This document shows positions 17,037 through 25,052 of a stretch of DNA of 34,368 bases, in pieces. This stretch comes from DATLAN01 sp035527455. Its GTDB lineage: Bacteria > Planctomycetota > Planctomycetia > Pirellulales > Thermoguttaceae. The stretch's first letter is position 1. Every line of letters starts with the position of its first letter. The notes below the pieces were generated by a model. The model was not told the DNA's origin and searched no databases. It saw only the letters and a program-made list of their open reading frames with translations. The DNA lies in contig DATLAN010000552.1 of NCBI GenBank assembly GCA_035527455.1, positions 1 to 34,368 on the forward strand, given 5' to 3'. The position numbers were made by a program, and so were the translations under genes.

Positions 17037-18770
17037 CTATTCTCCCAAACGACAATCCCCCTCTATCTCGATAATCGCGGGTTCAACATTCGATGCGACT
17101 CTTCGCCTGCGGCCTCGAAACTTCACGTGAACGCTCCCATTCTTGATTGGCCCAAGCGAGAGTTCCAGGATACACTCAACAGCACTGCCCGCTTTAAGGA
17201 AGTAGATCGAGGCGAGGCGTGCCCAATTGAGAAAGTCCTCAGGGTCGCCACCGAAATCACGGTGAATGACTTGTACGATGCAGCAATCAACCGATACAGG
17301 CCTATTCGTACCTTGAATATGCACTTCAAGCATGATTTCGTTCATCTTCTCCTGCGAGAGCGCGCGGTCATTGTCTTTCAATGGCGGCGGATCGTTCAAC
17401 AAGATGCGCCCGGCACGAAGACGGGCAATGTCGTTGGGTGTGTACGTTCTGTCTTTCGCCTGCCACGCGGAATCCGTGAAGCTTCCGCCATAGTCGATGT
17501 TTTCAGGAGTGAGTGTGACGGTCCAAATCTGTTGACCGCCCTGGGACACGGACTCGACTCTCTTCACGGTGACGAGGAAACCGTCGTTCCTGTGAGCAAA
17601 AGGAATTGGACGGGGACGCGCGTAGCGCTTTGCCTGTAACCCAGCGAGGTGTGCATCATCTTCGGCACTTTGTGAGCGAATCTCGACGCCCCAATCTCCT
17701 TCGGCAGTTTGGCGCACGGATTCTGTCTCGTAAAACCGCGTGTCCAGGAGTGCCCATGGTCCTGAATTGTCAATGATGATTTCGGTCTCATCCTTGATTG
17801 TTGAGTCGGGCGGAGTTTCGCGTGGTACCTCAAGCGTTAAAGGATTGGCAGTGAGGGTGGCTGCTAACTGCCGGTCAGCGATTGAGGATTGAGGGGTGAC
17901 GGCTCGAACGATCGCAGTTAGATCATAAGCGAGTCTTTCCGAGAGTTCAGCAATCGTCTGGTAACTGCCTGTCAGGCCACACTGCTGCATCTCCTGCTTG
18001 AAGGCGGTGACTGCCTTCAATTGATTCGGGTCGATAGCCGCAACGGCTGCCTGTCCCTCAAAGAAATAAAGCACAACATACTTGCCCTGCTGCATGAACT
18101 CCCGGATCTCTTCGATGGTTCCCGAGATCTCCTTTCCTGTTGGGCTGCCCGCCCTCGTGCGGAACACGGCGATGAGGCAATCGGATTTCGGAATCAGTTC
18201 CTCGTTTATCATCCCTTGCGGTCGGCCTCGAAGCCCAGGTGTAGCGTGCGTTTCCCACTTCACCGGATCGAGCAGGATTCCCTTCTCTTGACTGTGGGCC
18301 GCATTCCACCGAAGAATCGCATCTGTGATTGCCTGACGTTCGTCGGCTGCATCCCCCGGTGAACCGATCATTACTCCAATTCTGCGATACATCTCCGGGC
18401 CTCCGGTTGGCGTATTCAGTGAAACCTCTGGATGCAGGTCTCCTCTTTCGGAATGCTCGTGGTCCTCGGGGGCAGGCAAACCGAAATCACGAATCTCATC
18501 AATGAACGCAAGAAGCACCGAGCGAAGAGGGTCTGTATCGAGGATTTCTCGTCGATCAGTAAGCGTTCCCTTGTTTGCTTGATAAATCTTGTCTAGCGAT
18601 TGTCTTGCTTTGGTATGTCGAAAGGTCTTTGCTTGGCGGGATTCGCTTCCGAAGACTCGTTCCACAAGTCCGATGGTGCGATGTCTCCAACCAGCGATGT
18701 CCCGGTCAGTTACCTCGCCCAGCGTGTCAACCTGTCTCTGTAGATGTTGAATTGCTTCTTCGGATGTCAT
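17037..18770 (-). CDS. DUF4062-domain protein, candidate defence effector
   Basis: This 577-residue protein has a helical N-terminal part (1-125, including TIGLVERVFGSESRQAKTF) and a DUF4062-like alpha/beta domain (about 128-260: GVMIGSPGDAADERQAI, LLDPVKWETHATP, SDCLIAVFRTRAGSPTGKE, GTIEEIREF, KYVVLYFF). The C-terminal 300 residues do not match anything I recognise. DUF4062 domains resemble TIR/nucleoside-deoxyribosyltransferase folds and often sit in NTPase-linked defence or signalling proteins; here no NTPase is fused. The gene is visibly less GC-rich than its neighbours and lies between two copies of a 20-base direct repeat, suggesting acquisition by transfer. The function is inferred from domain and context only. 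A near-consensus promoter precedes it. Confidence 0.75.
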   Translation of the reverse strand: MTSEEAIQHLQRQVDTLGEVTDRDIAGWRHRTIGLVERVFGSESRQAKTFRHTKARQSLDKIYQANKGTLTDRREILDTDPLRSVLLAFIDEIRDFGLPAPEDHEHSERGDLHPEVSLNTPTGGPEMYRRIGVMIGSPGDAADERQAITDAILRWNAAHSQEKGILLDPVKWETHATPGLRGRPQGMINEELIPKSDCLIAVFRTRAGSPTGKEISGTIEEIREFMQQGKYVVLYFFEGQAAVAAIDPNQLKAVTAFKQEMQQCGLTGSYQTIAELSERLAYDLTAIVRAVTPQSSIADRQLAATLTANPLTLEVPRETPPDSTIKDETEIIIDNSGPWALLDTRFYETESVRQTAEGDWGVEIRSQSAEDDAHLAGLQAKRYARPRPIPFAHRNDGFLVTVKRVESVSQGGQQIWTVTLTPENIDYGGSFTDSAWQAKDRTYTPNDIARLRAGRILLNDPPPLKDNDRALSQEKMNEIMLEVHIQGTNRPVSVDCCIVQVIHRDFGGDPEDFLNWARLASIYFLKAGSAVECILELSLGPIKNGSVHVKFRGRRRRVASNVEPAIIEIEGDCRLGE

Positions 18771-18811
18771 CAGCAGATCACCGTCTGTAAGTTCGGTCTA
18801 TCCAGCCAGAA

Positions 18812-18827
18812 TGCGTGCAAGCACGCA
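18812..18827. promoter_or_regulatory. Palindrome in leader of the DUF4062 gene
   Basis: TGCGTGC-AA-GCACGCA is a perfect palindrome with seven-base arms, about 17 bases downstream of the predicted transcription start and 42 bases before the start codon. It could be an operator or simply another GC-rich repeat. Confidence 0.4.
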
Positions 18828-18850
18828 CCCTATGACCAAATAGTGCCCCC

Positions 18851-18880
18851 ATTATCCTGCCCTGCCGCTGTAGGTGTCAA
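18851..18880 (-). promoter_or_regulatory. Sigma-70-type promoter of the DUF4062 gene
   Basis: On the minus strand a perfect TTGACA (18875-18880) lies 18 bases before GATAAT (18851-18856). Transcription would start near 18844, giving a leader of about 74 bases. Confidence 0.55.
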
Positions 18881-19044
18881 GGGACTGCGGACGGGTGGCA
18901 CAAAAAGGGGCGGTGATTCGGGAGGGGCGGTGTGGTAGGGTAGTGGATGTATGTATATGTTTTGGACATCGGTAGGCGGGGAGGGGATTTAGGGATTTGG
19001 GGATTTGGGGCCCGACCCCCGAGCCCCCAGTCCCGAGTCCCCAA

Positions 19045-19064
19045 TCCCGAGTCCCCAGTCCCGA
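19045..19064 (+). repeat. 20-base direct repeat, right copy
   Basis: Identical to 16968-16987. It sits in a longer microsatellite-like run of CCGAGTCCCCA units (about 19015-19066), close to the stop of the aldo/keto-reductase-like gene. Confidence 0.7.
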
Positions 19065-19068
19065 TCCC

Positions 19069-19980
19069 CTACACCACGCCGAGAGCCTTCCTCGCGTAGC
19101 CCACGTTTTCGGCCACCTGGTCCTCGTACTTCTGCCACATGCCCAAGAGGACGACGTCGGTGGGCTTGATGTTCTGGTAGGCGAAGCGGATGGCGGCCTC
19201 GACGGCGGCTGGCGTTTGGCAGTGGCGGTTGGCCCCGAGCACTTTGAAGGCGAGGCACGGCTTGGAGACCCGGCGGATCGTTTCGGCCATCGCGCGGCGG
19301 TCGGCGGCCTCGAACACCTCGCCGGTTCGGATCGGCTGGAGGCTGAAGCAGGAGCGGTAGAAGCAGCACTGGTAGAAGTCGAGGTCCCAGCCTTTGTCCT
19401 CGGCGTAATCGATCACTTCGTGGTTGTGCGAGCCCAGCCCGACCAGCAGGCCGGCGTCGCGGAACATCTTGAGATTCTCCCGCACGCGTTCGAGCTTGCC
19501 CTCCCGCATCAGCGCATCGGAGACGTTGCCGAGCTGCTGCACGCCGATGGGCTTGGGCGTCATTTTCAGGATTCGGGTCAGCTCCTCCTTGCCTTCGCCC
19601 GGCGGGGAGTAGAAGGTGGCTATCCACTGGATCTTTCCGCCCCCGGCGTAATGGGTGCGCAGCGCCTGCTCGACCGCTTCGCCGCCCATCTGGCAGGTGT
19701 CGATGCCGAGCTGTTCCGAACGGCGGAGAAGCTGGACGGCCCGATCGGGATCCCCGGCGAACCACTCCCGCATGTCCTGGCTCAGGTCCGCGGAGAAGTG
19801 CGACATCCCTTTGATCGGATTGTGTCCGACCAGCAGCCGGGTGATCTCGTGTTTTCCCCAGCGAACGGTCGGCAGCTTCCCGGGCTGTTTTTCTTCCGCC
19901 GCGGCGCCCGAGAGCATCGCGGCCGAACCGAGCGCCGCCAACGTGGCCCCGCCGAACTCTCGCCGGTCGAGTCGGGTCAT
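19069..19980 (-). CDS. TAT-exported aldo/keto-reductase-like protein
   Basis: This 303-residue protein begins MTRLDRREFGGATLAALGSAAML, a twin-arginine signal (RREF, then a small-residue-rich hydrophobic stretch ending near AAAEEK). The mature part reads as a TIM-barrel of the aldo/keto reductase type: ITRLLVGHNPIKG, an 'LGIDTCQMG' strand, QWIATFYSP, GVQQLGNVSDALM, LVGLGSHNHEV and a closing DVVLLGMW. I cannot point to a complete catalytic Asp-Tyr-Lys-His set, so the activity may be altered. Similar TAT-exported reductase-like proteins are frequent in planctomycetes. The ATG at 19980 starts the signal peptide. It lies downstream of the DUF1593 gene across a paired repeat, so it need not share its transcript. 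Confidence 0.72.
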   Translation of the reverse strand: MTRLDRREFGGATLAALGSAAMLSGAAAEEKQPGKLPTVRWGKHEITRLLVGHNPIKGMSHFSADLSQDMREWFAGDPDRAVQLLRRSEQLGIDTCQMGGEAVEQALRTHYAGGGKIQWIATFYSPPGEGKEELTRILKMTPKPIGVQQLGNVSDALMREGKLERVRENLKMFRDAGLLVGLGSHNHEVIDYAEDKGWDLDFYQCCFYRSCFSLQPIRTGEVFEAADRRAMAETIRRVSKPCLAFKVLGANRHCQTPAAVEAAIRFAYQNIKPTDVVLLGMWQKYEDQVAENVGYARKALGVV

Positions 19981-20052
19981 GGGGTTTTCCGTTTCGGGTC
20001 GGGGGTCGGATGGCAAGAAGTTACGCCACTTTACAGCAGTTTCAATACACCA

Positions 20053-20134
20053 TGTTTAGCGGGCGGGCTTGCCCGCCGTTAACTGGACAGAGAAACTCGA
20101 TTCCATAACGGCGGGCAAGCCCGCCCGCTAAACG
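20053..20134. repeat. 28-base TTAG palindromic repeat, inverted pair
   Basis: The copy at 20053-20080 faces an inverted copy at 20107-20134 over 26 bases. Apart from one end base, both match the single copy at 15111-15138. The pair can fold as a hairpin of 27 base pairs. Confidence 0.75.
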
Positions 20135-20163
20135 TCCATTTTCTGCAGTCCTGCGGTGTAGAG

Positions 20164-22083
20164 CTAATCGGCCGCCCGGCGCCAGATTTCAATGCCGCTG
20201 AAGTTGGCGGCGCCGCCGGCGGCGGTCAGCGTGATCTTGCCGTCGGCGACTTCGGTGATCCACGGGCCGAGTCGGCGCCAGCGGCCCGGCGGACCGCTCT
20301 GGTAGTCGCGCTGGACGACCTGGCCGCCGAGGCGGATCGTAAACGTCGCCGACTCGGTCTCTTCCCATACGTAAGCATAGACCGCGTACGTGCCCTCGGG
20401 CACCTTCGACAGCGACATGCTCGGCTGGTGGTTCCAGCGGAAGGCGTGGATCATCTGCGCCCGGGCCGGGTCGGTGGGCGGGCGGAGCACGACGTGGGGG
20501 CTGCTGAGCGCCCGGTCGCTGCACGCGAAGTCCTCCGCGGAGTCGCCTTCCCAGCGGTTGCCGTCGATTTCGATCGGCGGGCCGTTGAGATTGATGCCCC
20601 GCCAGAACCGCCACGGTCCGGTCTCGGCCGGCGGACCTTCGAGCCGGGTGATCGGCTCGCTGAGGTCTTCCTCGACGCCCAGCGCGCCCGGCGGCGGCGG
20701 GACCGGCTTGCCGCCGATCTTCAGCACCACGCGCCGATAGGCCGTAAGCGGCGGGCTGCCCGAGTCGGTGACCTCGAGGATCACGTGGATCGTGCGTCCG
20801 GCCGCGTCTTGCGGAACGCTGAGCAGGGCGTCGGCCCGGTCGGCGTCCGGGATCGGCACGTCGGCCCAATAGCTGCCGGCCTCGCGGTAAACCCACCAGC
20901 GGAACTCGAGCGCGTCGCCGTCGGGATCGCTGGAGCCGGCGGCCGTGAGCTTCACTTCGTCGCGCGGGTTGGCGTCGATATCGAGCACCCGCCGGGACGG
21001 ATCTCCGCCGAACACGGCAACGGGTTCATGATTGGCCTCGTCCGGCGGTTGGAGGCACCAATCCATGCGGGCCTCGAAGGCGTTCTGATACGCCCGGCGC
21101 CAGCGGTGGATCGAGTAGTACATGTCGGGCTGGCCGTCGAGGAGATCTTCGGCGGGCACGTATTCTCGCCCTTGGCCGCTGGGGCGGAACCGCCCGCCCC
21201 AGTTGCCCCACTCGGGATGTTCCGGGTCGCTCAACCCGTTGGGCAAGACGTAGAAGAACGAGGGCGTGTCGCCTTCCTTCACGCCGTCTTTGCCCGCCGC
21301 CTTGGCCGGATAGAGCGGCCCGAGCGGACCGTGGCCGGTGCGGACGTTCTGCTCGAGCCACTGCGGCGAGACGATCTCCTGATCGCCGTACTGCCAGATG
21401 CCGCGGAAGAGGCGGTTCGAGAAGATCCAGAAGACGTCCGGATGATTCTGCTTGACCCATCCGGCCGTCTGGTCCTGATCGGCGATCGAGTGGACGCGGA
21501 TCTTGCGCTTGAAGGCGGCGAGTGCTTCGGGCGATCGGATGGTCTGGACTTTCCAGACGGCCTGCGCCAGTTCGCGCGGCCCGCCCCAGATCGTGAACCA
21601 GACCGGCCGCGGGTCGTCGCGATCGAGCACCCGGATGATCCACTCCGACGCGTCCGAGTCCATGCCGGGCCCGACCTGGTGCGGATCGCCGTTGTGGCCG
21701 TCCTTGATGAGGCTTTTGAGTCGCTCGTACGACGGGTAGTCGCTGCGGTGCTTCAGCAGATTGGGCAGCACGCGGCCATAGGCGTCCACCGCCGCGTGGA
21801 TCAAGTCCGGCCGCGTGTTCTGGTAGTGCCCGTGGCCGAAACCGGTGCAGAAGCCCTCGACCTCGAAGTCGCAAGCGTGCAGGAGGAAGCGGACTATCGA
21901 CTGCTGGTCGTCGGGATCGCCGCCGATGTCGGTCATGACGACGATCCGTGCTTTGGCTTCGTCGGGCACGGCATCGGCCGAGGCCCGGCTGGTCGCGGCG
22001 AGCCATACGACGGTTGCCAGCACCACAGCCGTCGAGGCGGGAAGCGAAGTGAGACAATAATCACGCACCATCTGGCGTTTCAC
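20164..22083 (-). CDS. Exported DUF1593 (nucleoside hydrolase-like) protein
   Basis: This 639-residue protein has a signal peptide (about residues 1-37, ending SRASADA) and a nucleoside-hydrolase-like domain (about 40-340). The domain starts RIVVMTDIGGDPDDQQSIVRF, whose Asp cluster is the calcium and ribose site of the superfamily. An Ig/PKD-like segment (about 370-470, SSDPDGDALEFRWW) and a C-terminal jelly-roll of carbohydrate-binding type (about 500-635) follow. This is the DUF1593 architecture; the substrate is probably a glycoside or polymer outside the cytoplasm, but is not known. GTG 22083 is preferred, as AAAGGA lies seven bases upstream; ATG 22071 is the alternative. It is divergent from a cytosolic nucleoside hydrolase. 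Confidence 0.8.
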   Translation of the reverse strand: MKRQMVRDYCLTSLPASTAVVLATVVWLAATSRASADAVPDEAKARIVVMTDIGGDPDDQQSIVRFLLHACDFEVEGFCTGFGHGHYQNTRPDLIHAAVDAYGRVLPNLLKHRSDYPSYERLKSLIKDGHNGDPHQVGPGMDSDASEWIIRVLDRDDPRPVWFTIWGGPRELAQAVWKVQTIRSPEALAAFKRKIRVHSIADQDQTAGWVKQNHPDVFWIFSNRLFRGIWQYGDQEIVSPQWLEQNVRTGHGPLGPLYPAKAAGKDGVKEGDTPSFFYVLPNGLSDPEHPEWGNWGGRFRPSGQGREYVPAEDLLDGQPDMYYSIHRWRRAYQNAFEARMDWCLQPPDEANHEPVAVFGGDPSRRVLDIDANPRDEVKLTAAGSSDPDGDALEFRWWVYREAGSYWADVPIPDADRADALLSVPQDAAGRTIHVILEVTDSGSPPLTAYRRVVLKIGGKPVPPPPGALGVEEDLSEPITRLEGPPAETGPWRFWRGINLNGPPIEIDGNRWEGDSAEDFACSDRALSSPHVVLRPPTDPARAQMIHAFRWNHQPSMSLSKVPEGTYAVYAYVWEETESATFTIRLGGQVVQRDYQSGPPGRWRRLGPWITEVADGKITLTAAGGAANFSGIEIWRRAAD

Positions 22084-22268
22084 GGCCGGGTCCTTTCGCC
22101 TGATCGAGTGGAGGGGATACAATCCGCGAGGTCGACGGCAATCCAACGGCGGTGCAAACCATTGTAGCCGAGATGATTCGCAAAAGCTCGCATTCCGGTC
22201 GGCCGCGCATTCTGGACAATCCGGGACGCCCGCCCCCTTAAAAAATGGGGCTAACTGTCCATTTCCTC

Positions 22269-22297
22269 TTGTCAGGGAAGGGCCTCCCCACTAGAAT
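22269..22297 (+). promoter_or_regulatory. Promoter of the nucleoside hydrolase gene
   Basis: TTGTCA (22269-22274), a 17-base spacer and TAGAAT (22292-22297) each match the sigma-70 consensus at five of six bases. Transcription would start about 40 bases before the ATG. Confidence 0.55.
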
Positions 22298-22344
22298 CAG
22301 GGCATGATGGAAGTTGTTTTGGCGGCTGAACTTGCGGAAGACCG

Positions 22345-23292
22345 ATGCCCAGAAAAGTGATACTCGACGTGGATCCCGGCATCGACGACGCCATGGCGAT
22401 GTGCATGGCGCTGTTCGATCCGGGGCTGGAAGTGCTCGCGGTGACGGCGGTGGGCGGGAATTGCGCCCCGGCCCAGGCCACGCGGAACGTCCAGGCGATC
22501 ATCGAGCAGCTCGATCCGCCCCGCTGGCCGCGACTGGGAGCCGCCTCGCCGCCGGACGAAGGGCTGCCGGTCGACGGGCGGCACCTCTGGGGCATCGACG
22601 GATTGGGCGGGGCCGACTTCGACGTGGCCGAACTGCACCACCTGCATCCTTCAGAGAAAGTCATCTGCGACCAGATCCGCGGCGAACCGGAAGCCTCGGT
22701 CACGATCGTCGCCTTGGGACCGCTGACCAATGTCGCCCGGGCGTTCGTGCTCGATCCGGAATTGCCGTCGCTGGTCGGACAGGTGGTGATGATGGGCGGG
22801 GCGGTGGCCGGGCCGGGCAACATCACGCCGGCGGCCGAGTTCAACATCTATTGCGATCCCCGCTCGGCCCAGGCCGTCTTCCGCTCCCACTCCACCAAGA
22901 CGCTCATCCCGCTGGACGTGACCAATCGGATCGTGCTCAGCTACGACCTGTTCAACCAGTTGCCCGACGAGACGACCAGGATCGGCGGCTTCCTGCGGCG
23001 GCTTCTGCCCCCGGCGTTTCGCAGCTACCGCCAGCAGTTCGGCCTGGAGGGAATCCACGTCCACGACACGGTGGCGTTGACGGCCGTGACCGACCCCGAG
23101 CTGTTCACGACCCAGGAGATGGCCGGCGACGTGGAGACGACGGGCGAGTTGACCGTGGGGGCCACCGTCTTCGACCGCCGCCGCGTGCCCGCCTGGCGAT
23201 GCAACATGGACGTCGCCGTCGACATGAAGACCGAGGCCGTCACCGAGCGGATCATTCGCGGACTTCAGGGCGCCGCTTGGGGAATGGATTGA
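22345..23292 (+). CDS. Inosine/uridine-preferring nucleoside hydrolase
   Basis: This 315-residue cytosolic enzyme hydrolyses the N-glycosidic bond of ribonucleosides. It shows the calcium-binding DVDPGIDDAMA (residues 8-18), VTAVGGN, TIVALGPLTNVARA, MMGGAV, EFNIYCDPRSA and, near the C-terminus, HVHDTVAL, all in the positions typical of the IUNH family. The length is normal. ATG 22345 is preceded by GGAAG at six bases and by a good promoter. It is divergent from the exported DUF1593 gene, 261 bases away. The exact base preference cannot be read from the sequence. Confidence 0.9.
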   Translation: MPRKVILDVDPGIDDAMAMCMALFDPGLEVLAVTAVGGNCAPAQATRNVQAIIEQLDPPRWPRLGAASPPDEGLPVDGRHLWGIDGLGGADFDVAELHHLHPSEKVICDQIRGEPEASVTIVALGPLTNVARAFVLDPELPSLVGQVVMMGGAVAGPGNITPAAEFNIYCDPRSAQAVFRSHSTKTLIPLDVTNRIVLSYDLFNQLPDETTRIGGFLRRLLPPAFRSYRQQFGLEGIHVHDTVALTAVTDPELFTTQEMAGDVETTGELTVGATVFDRRRVPAWRCNMDVAVDMKTEAVTERIIRGLQGAAWGMD

Positions 23293-23308
23293 CGGTCGCG
23301 GAAGATGT

Positions 23309-23344
23309 GTAGGCCGGAACTGCGCTGCGCTTGTTCCGGCCTAC
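23309..23344. repeat. GTAG/CTAC palindromic repeat
   Basis: GTAG-GCCGGAAC and GTTCCGGC-CTAC form a 12-base-pair hairpin around a 12-base loop, between the convergent nucleoside hydrolase and serine protease genes. It could act as a two-way terminator, but has no T-run. Confidence 0.65.
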
Positions 23345-23370
23345 CTTGCTGACAACTACCAGCCCCGCAA

Positions 23371-24555
23371 TCATTCCTTCCGCTCGAACCCGGCGCGATC
23401 GCCGACCACGACATCCATGTTCACGGTCTTGCGGTCGCGGAAAATCTGCAGCGGAACTTTCTTGCCGACCTCGGTCATGCCGACCAGGTTCACCAGGTGG
23501 GCGTCGTCTTCGACCGGGATGCGGTCGAACTCGAGGATCACGTCGCCGACTTGCAGGCGGGCCGATTCGGCCGGGGCGCCCTTGGTGATGCCGGTCACTC
23601 GGGCACCGACCGGAAACGGCAAGCCGATCTCGGCCGCCATCGCCGGCCCGAATTTCCCGTCGAGGTTCACCCCCAGGAAAGCCCGAGTCACCTTGCCCCG
23701 TTCGATCAATTGCCGGCCGACGACCATGAACATGTTGATGGGGATGGCGAAGCCGATTCCCTCGTTGCGGCCGGAATTGCTGGCGATCGCCGAGTTGATG
23801 CCGATGATCTCGCCCTTGAGATTGACCAGCGGCCCGCCGCTGTTGCCGGGATTGATCGAGGCGTCGGTTTGAAGGAAATCCTGGAAGCGGACGTCGGCGT
23901 CGCCCAGTTGCAGATCGCGGCGGCCCTTGGCGCTGACGATGCCGAACGTGACCGAGTGGGTCAGCCCGAAGGGACTACCGACGGCCAGCACGAAATCCCC
24001 GACTTCCGTTCCGTTGCTGTCCCCGAGCCGGGCGGCAACCAGGTCGGGTGCCGAGACGCGCATCACCGCGATGTCCGTGTCCGCGTCCCCCCAGATCTTC
24101 GCCGGACGGATCTGCCGCCCGTCGGCCAGGTTGATCTTGATCTGCTCGGGCGAGGAGTTGCAAATGACGTGACGGTTGGTCAACACGTAATACTGGTCGT
24201 CCTGTTCGATGATCACTCCGGAACCCGCTTCTTCGACATGGCGAGTGGAATTGCGGCCGGCCGGCGTGCTCACGTCAGACTCGATGTAGACGACGGTCGG
24301 TCCGATCAGCTTGGCCACGGTTTTGACCACCACAGCCTGGGCATCGAGGAACCGGGCATGGTCTTCCAGGGTTTGGTAGAGTTCCGCCCGCTGCTCGGCG
24401 GTAACCGGTCCCCGGCGTTCCACGGCGACCGTGGCGGCGTCCTGGGCAACAACATGCCCGGGGGGTAGGCCGTAGACCACGAGGGTTGAAGTCAGGCAGG
24501 CGATGAGAGTCGCTTTGGACATAAGGCGCAAGAAAAGAGAACGGCAAAGGGGCAT
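23371..24555 (-). CDS. HtrA/DegP-like serine protease with one PDZ domain
   Basis: This 394-residue exported protein has a signal peptide (about 1-38, ending GHVVAQDA), a short helical segment, a trypsin-like domain and one C-terminal PDZ domain (about 290-385). The catalytic triad is visible: His in LTNRHVIC, Asp in DTDIAVMRV and Ser in NPGNSGGPLV. Proteases of this family degrade misfolded periplasmic proteins. The PDZ carrier loop reads AFLGVNLDG. ATG 24555 follows GAGGAG by seven bases; the ATG at 24522 would also leave a signal peptide. It is divergent from the mobile-element-like module. Confidence 0.88.
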   Translation of the reverse strand: MPLCRSLFLRLMSKATLIACLTSTLVVYGLPPGHVVAQDAATVAVERRGPVTAEQRAELYQTLEDHARFLDAQAVVVKTVAKLIGPTVVYIESDVSTPAGRNSTRHVEEAGSGVIIEQDDQYYVLTNRHVICNSSPEQIKINLADGRQIRPAKIWGDADTDIAVMRVSAPDLVAARLGDSNGTEVGDFVLAVGSPFGLTHSVTFGIVSAKGRRDLQLGDADVRFQDFLQTDASINPGNSGGPLVNLKGEIIGINSAIASNSGRNEGIGFAIPINMFMVVGRQLIERGKVTRAFLGVNLDGKFGPAMAAEIGLPFPVGARVTGITKGAPAESARLQVGDVILEFDRIPVEDDAHLVNLVGMTEVGKKVPLQIFRDRKTVNMDVVVGDRAGFERKE

Positions 24556-24902
24556 GGACAGTCTCCTCGGAGATCCAACTACAGGGGGGGAACCGGCGAC
24601 GCAAATCCGTTTCGTCGGATCGGAAGACACTTCGGGCGAGGCTTTCCTTCGCCCGCCGGGGCAGCTACCGCAAGGCAGAGTCGCTGGCGGCGCCCTAAGT
24701 TACTTGTATCCGCTTCGGGGCAGAGCGTCAAGAAACGTCGAGTTCCCTACAGGGGGGGTCTGCTATCGGACTACTATCGGTTTACCTGGGGTTTCCCGTG
24801 CTTTTCCGTGTTGCCCTCGCGGAGAAAAGGGAGAAATGGCGCCGGAAAGTAACAAATCAGTACCATACTGTACGTCGGGATTCGCCGTACATCGGGAGAG
24901 GA

Positions 24903-24930
24903 TTGCGAAAAGTCGCCCTCTCGGTAACAT
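24903..24930 (+). promoter_or_regulatory. Candidate promoter of the mobile-like module
   Basis: TTGCGA (24903-24908), a 16-base spacer and TAACAT (24925-24930). Two GTACRTCGGG boxes lie just upstream, as an activator site might. The match is moderate. Confidence 0.3.
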
Positions 24931-24952
24931 GTCCGTAAGAAGGGTTGGCCGT

Positions 24953-25029
24953 TCCGACCGACGGGTCGGACGGCCGAAAGCGGGTCGAACCGCTGCGGGT
25001 TCGTTCACCTTCCCGCGGCGGTTCGACCC
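24953..25029 (+). promoter_or_regulatory. Structured leader with competing hairpins
   Basis: Hairpin TCCGACC/GGTCGGA (24953-24970) is followed by CGAACC/GGTTCG (24986-25003). The segment GGGTCGAACCGC (24982-24993) can instead pair perfectly with GCGGTTCGACCC (25018-25029). The last two structures exclude each other. The start codon of the next gene is 24 bases further on. Confidence 0.45.
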
Positions 25030-25052
25030 CGCCCGAAAGAAAGGTGAGCAAA

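Larger units (their letters stand above)
24556..25052. other. Boundary region between protease gene and mobile-like module
   Basis: No gene is supported. The region holds two copies of CTACAGGGGGGG (24579-24590 and 24747-24758), two GTACRTCGGG boxes 17 bases apart (24870-24879 and 24887-24896), a candidate promoter, and three hairpins just before the next gene. It marks the switch to an all-plus-strand gene block. Confidence 0.5.

Noticed and set aside
20428..22167. Long plus-strand open frame opposite the DUF1593 gene
   Set aside because: Antisense shadow with no domain; the minus strand has a signal peptide and clear motifs.
25017..25033. tRNA T-arm-like sequence (five-base-pair stem around TTCGACC)
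   Set aside because: No matching acceptor strand, D-arm or anticodon arm of the right spacing was found around it, so no tRNA gene is called.
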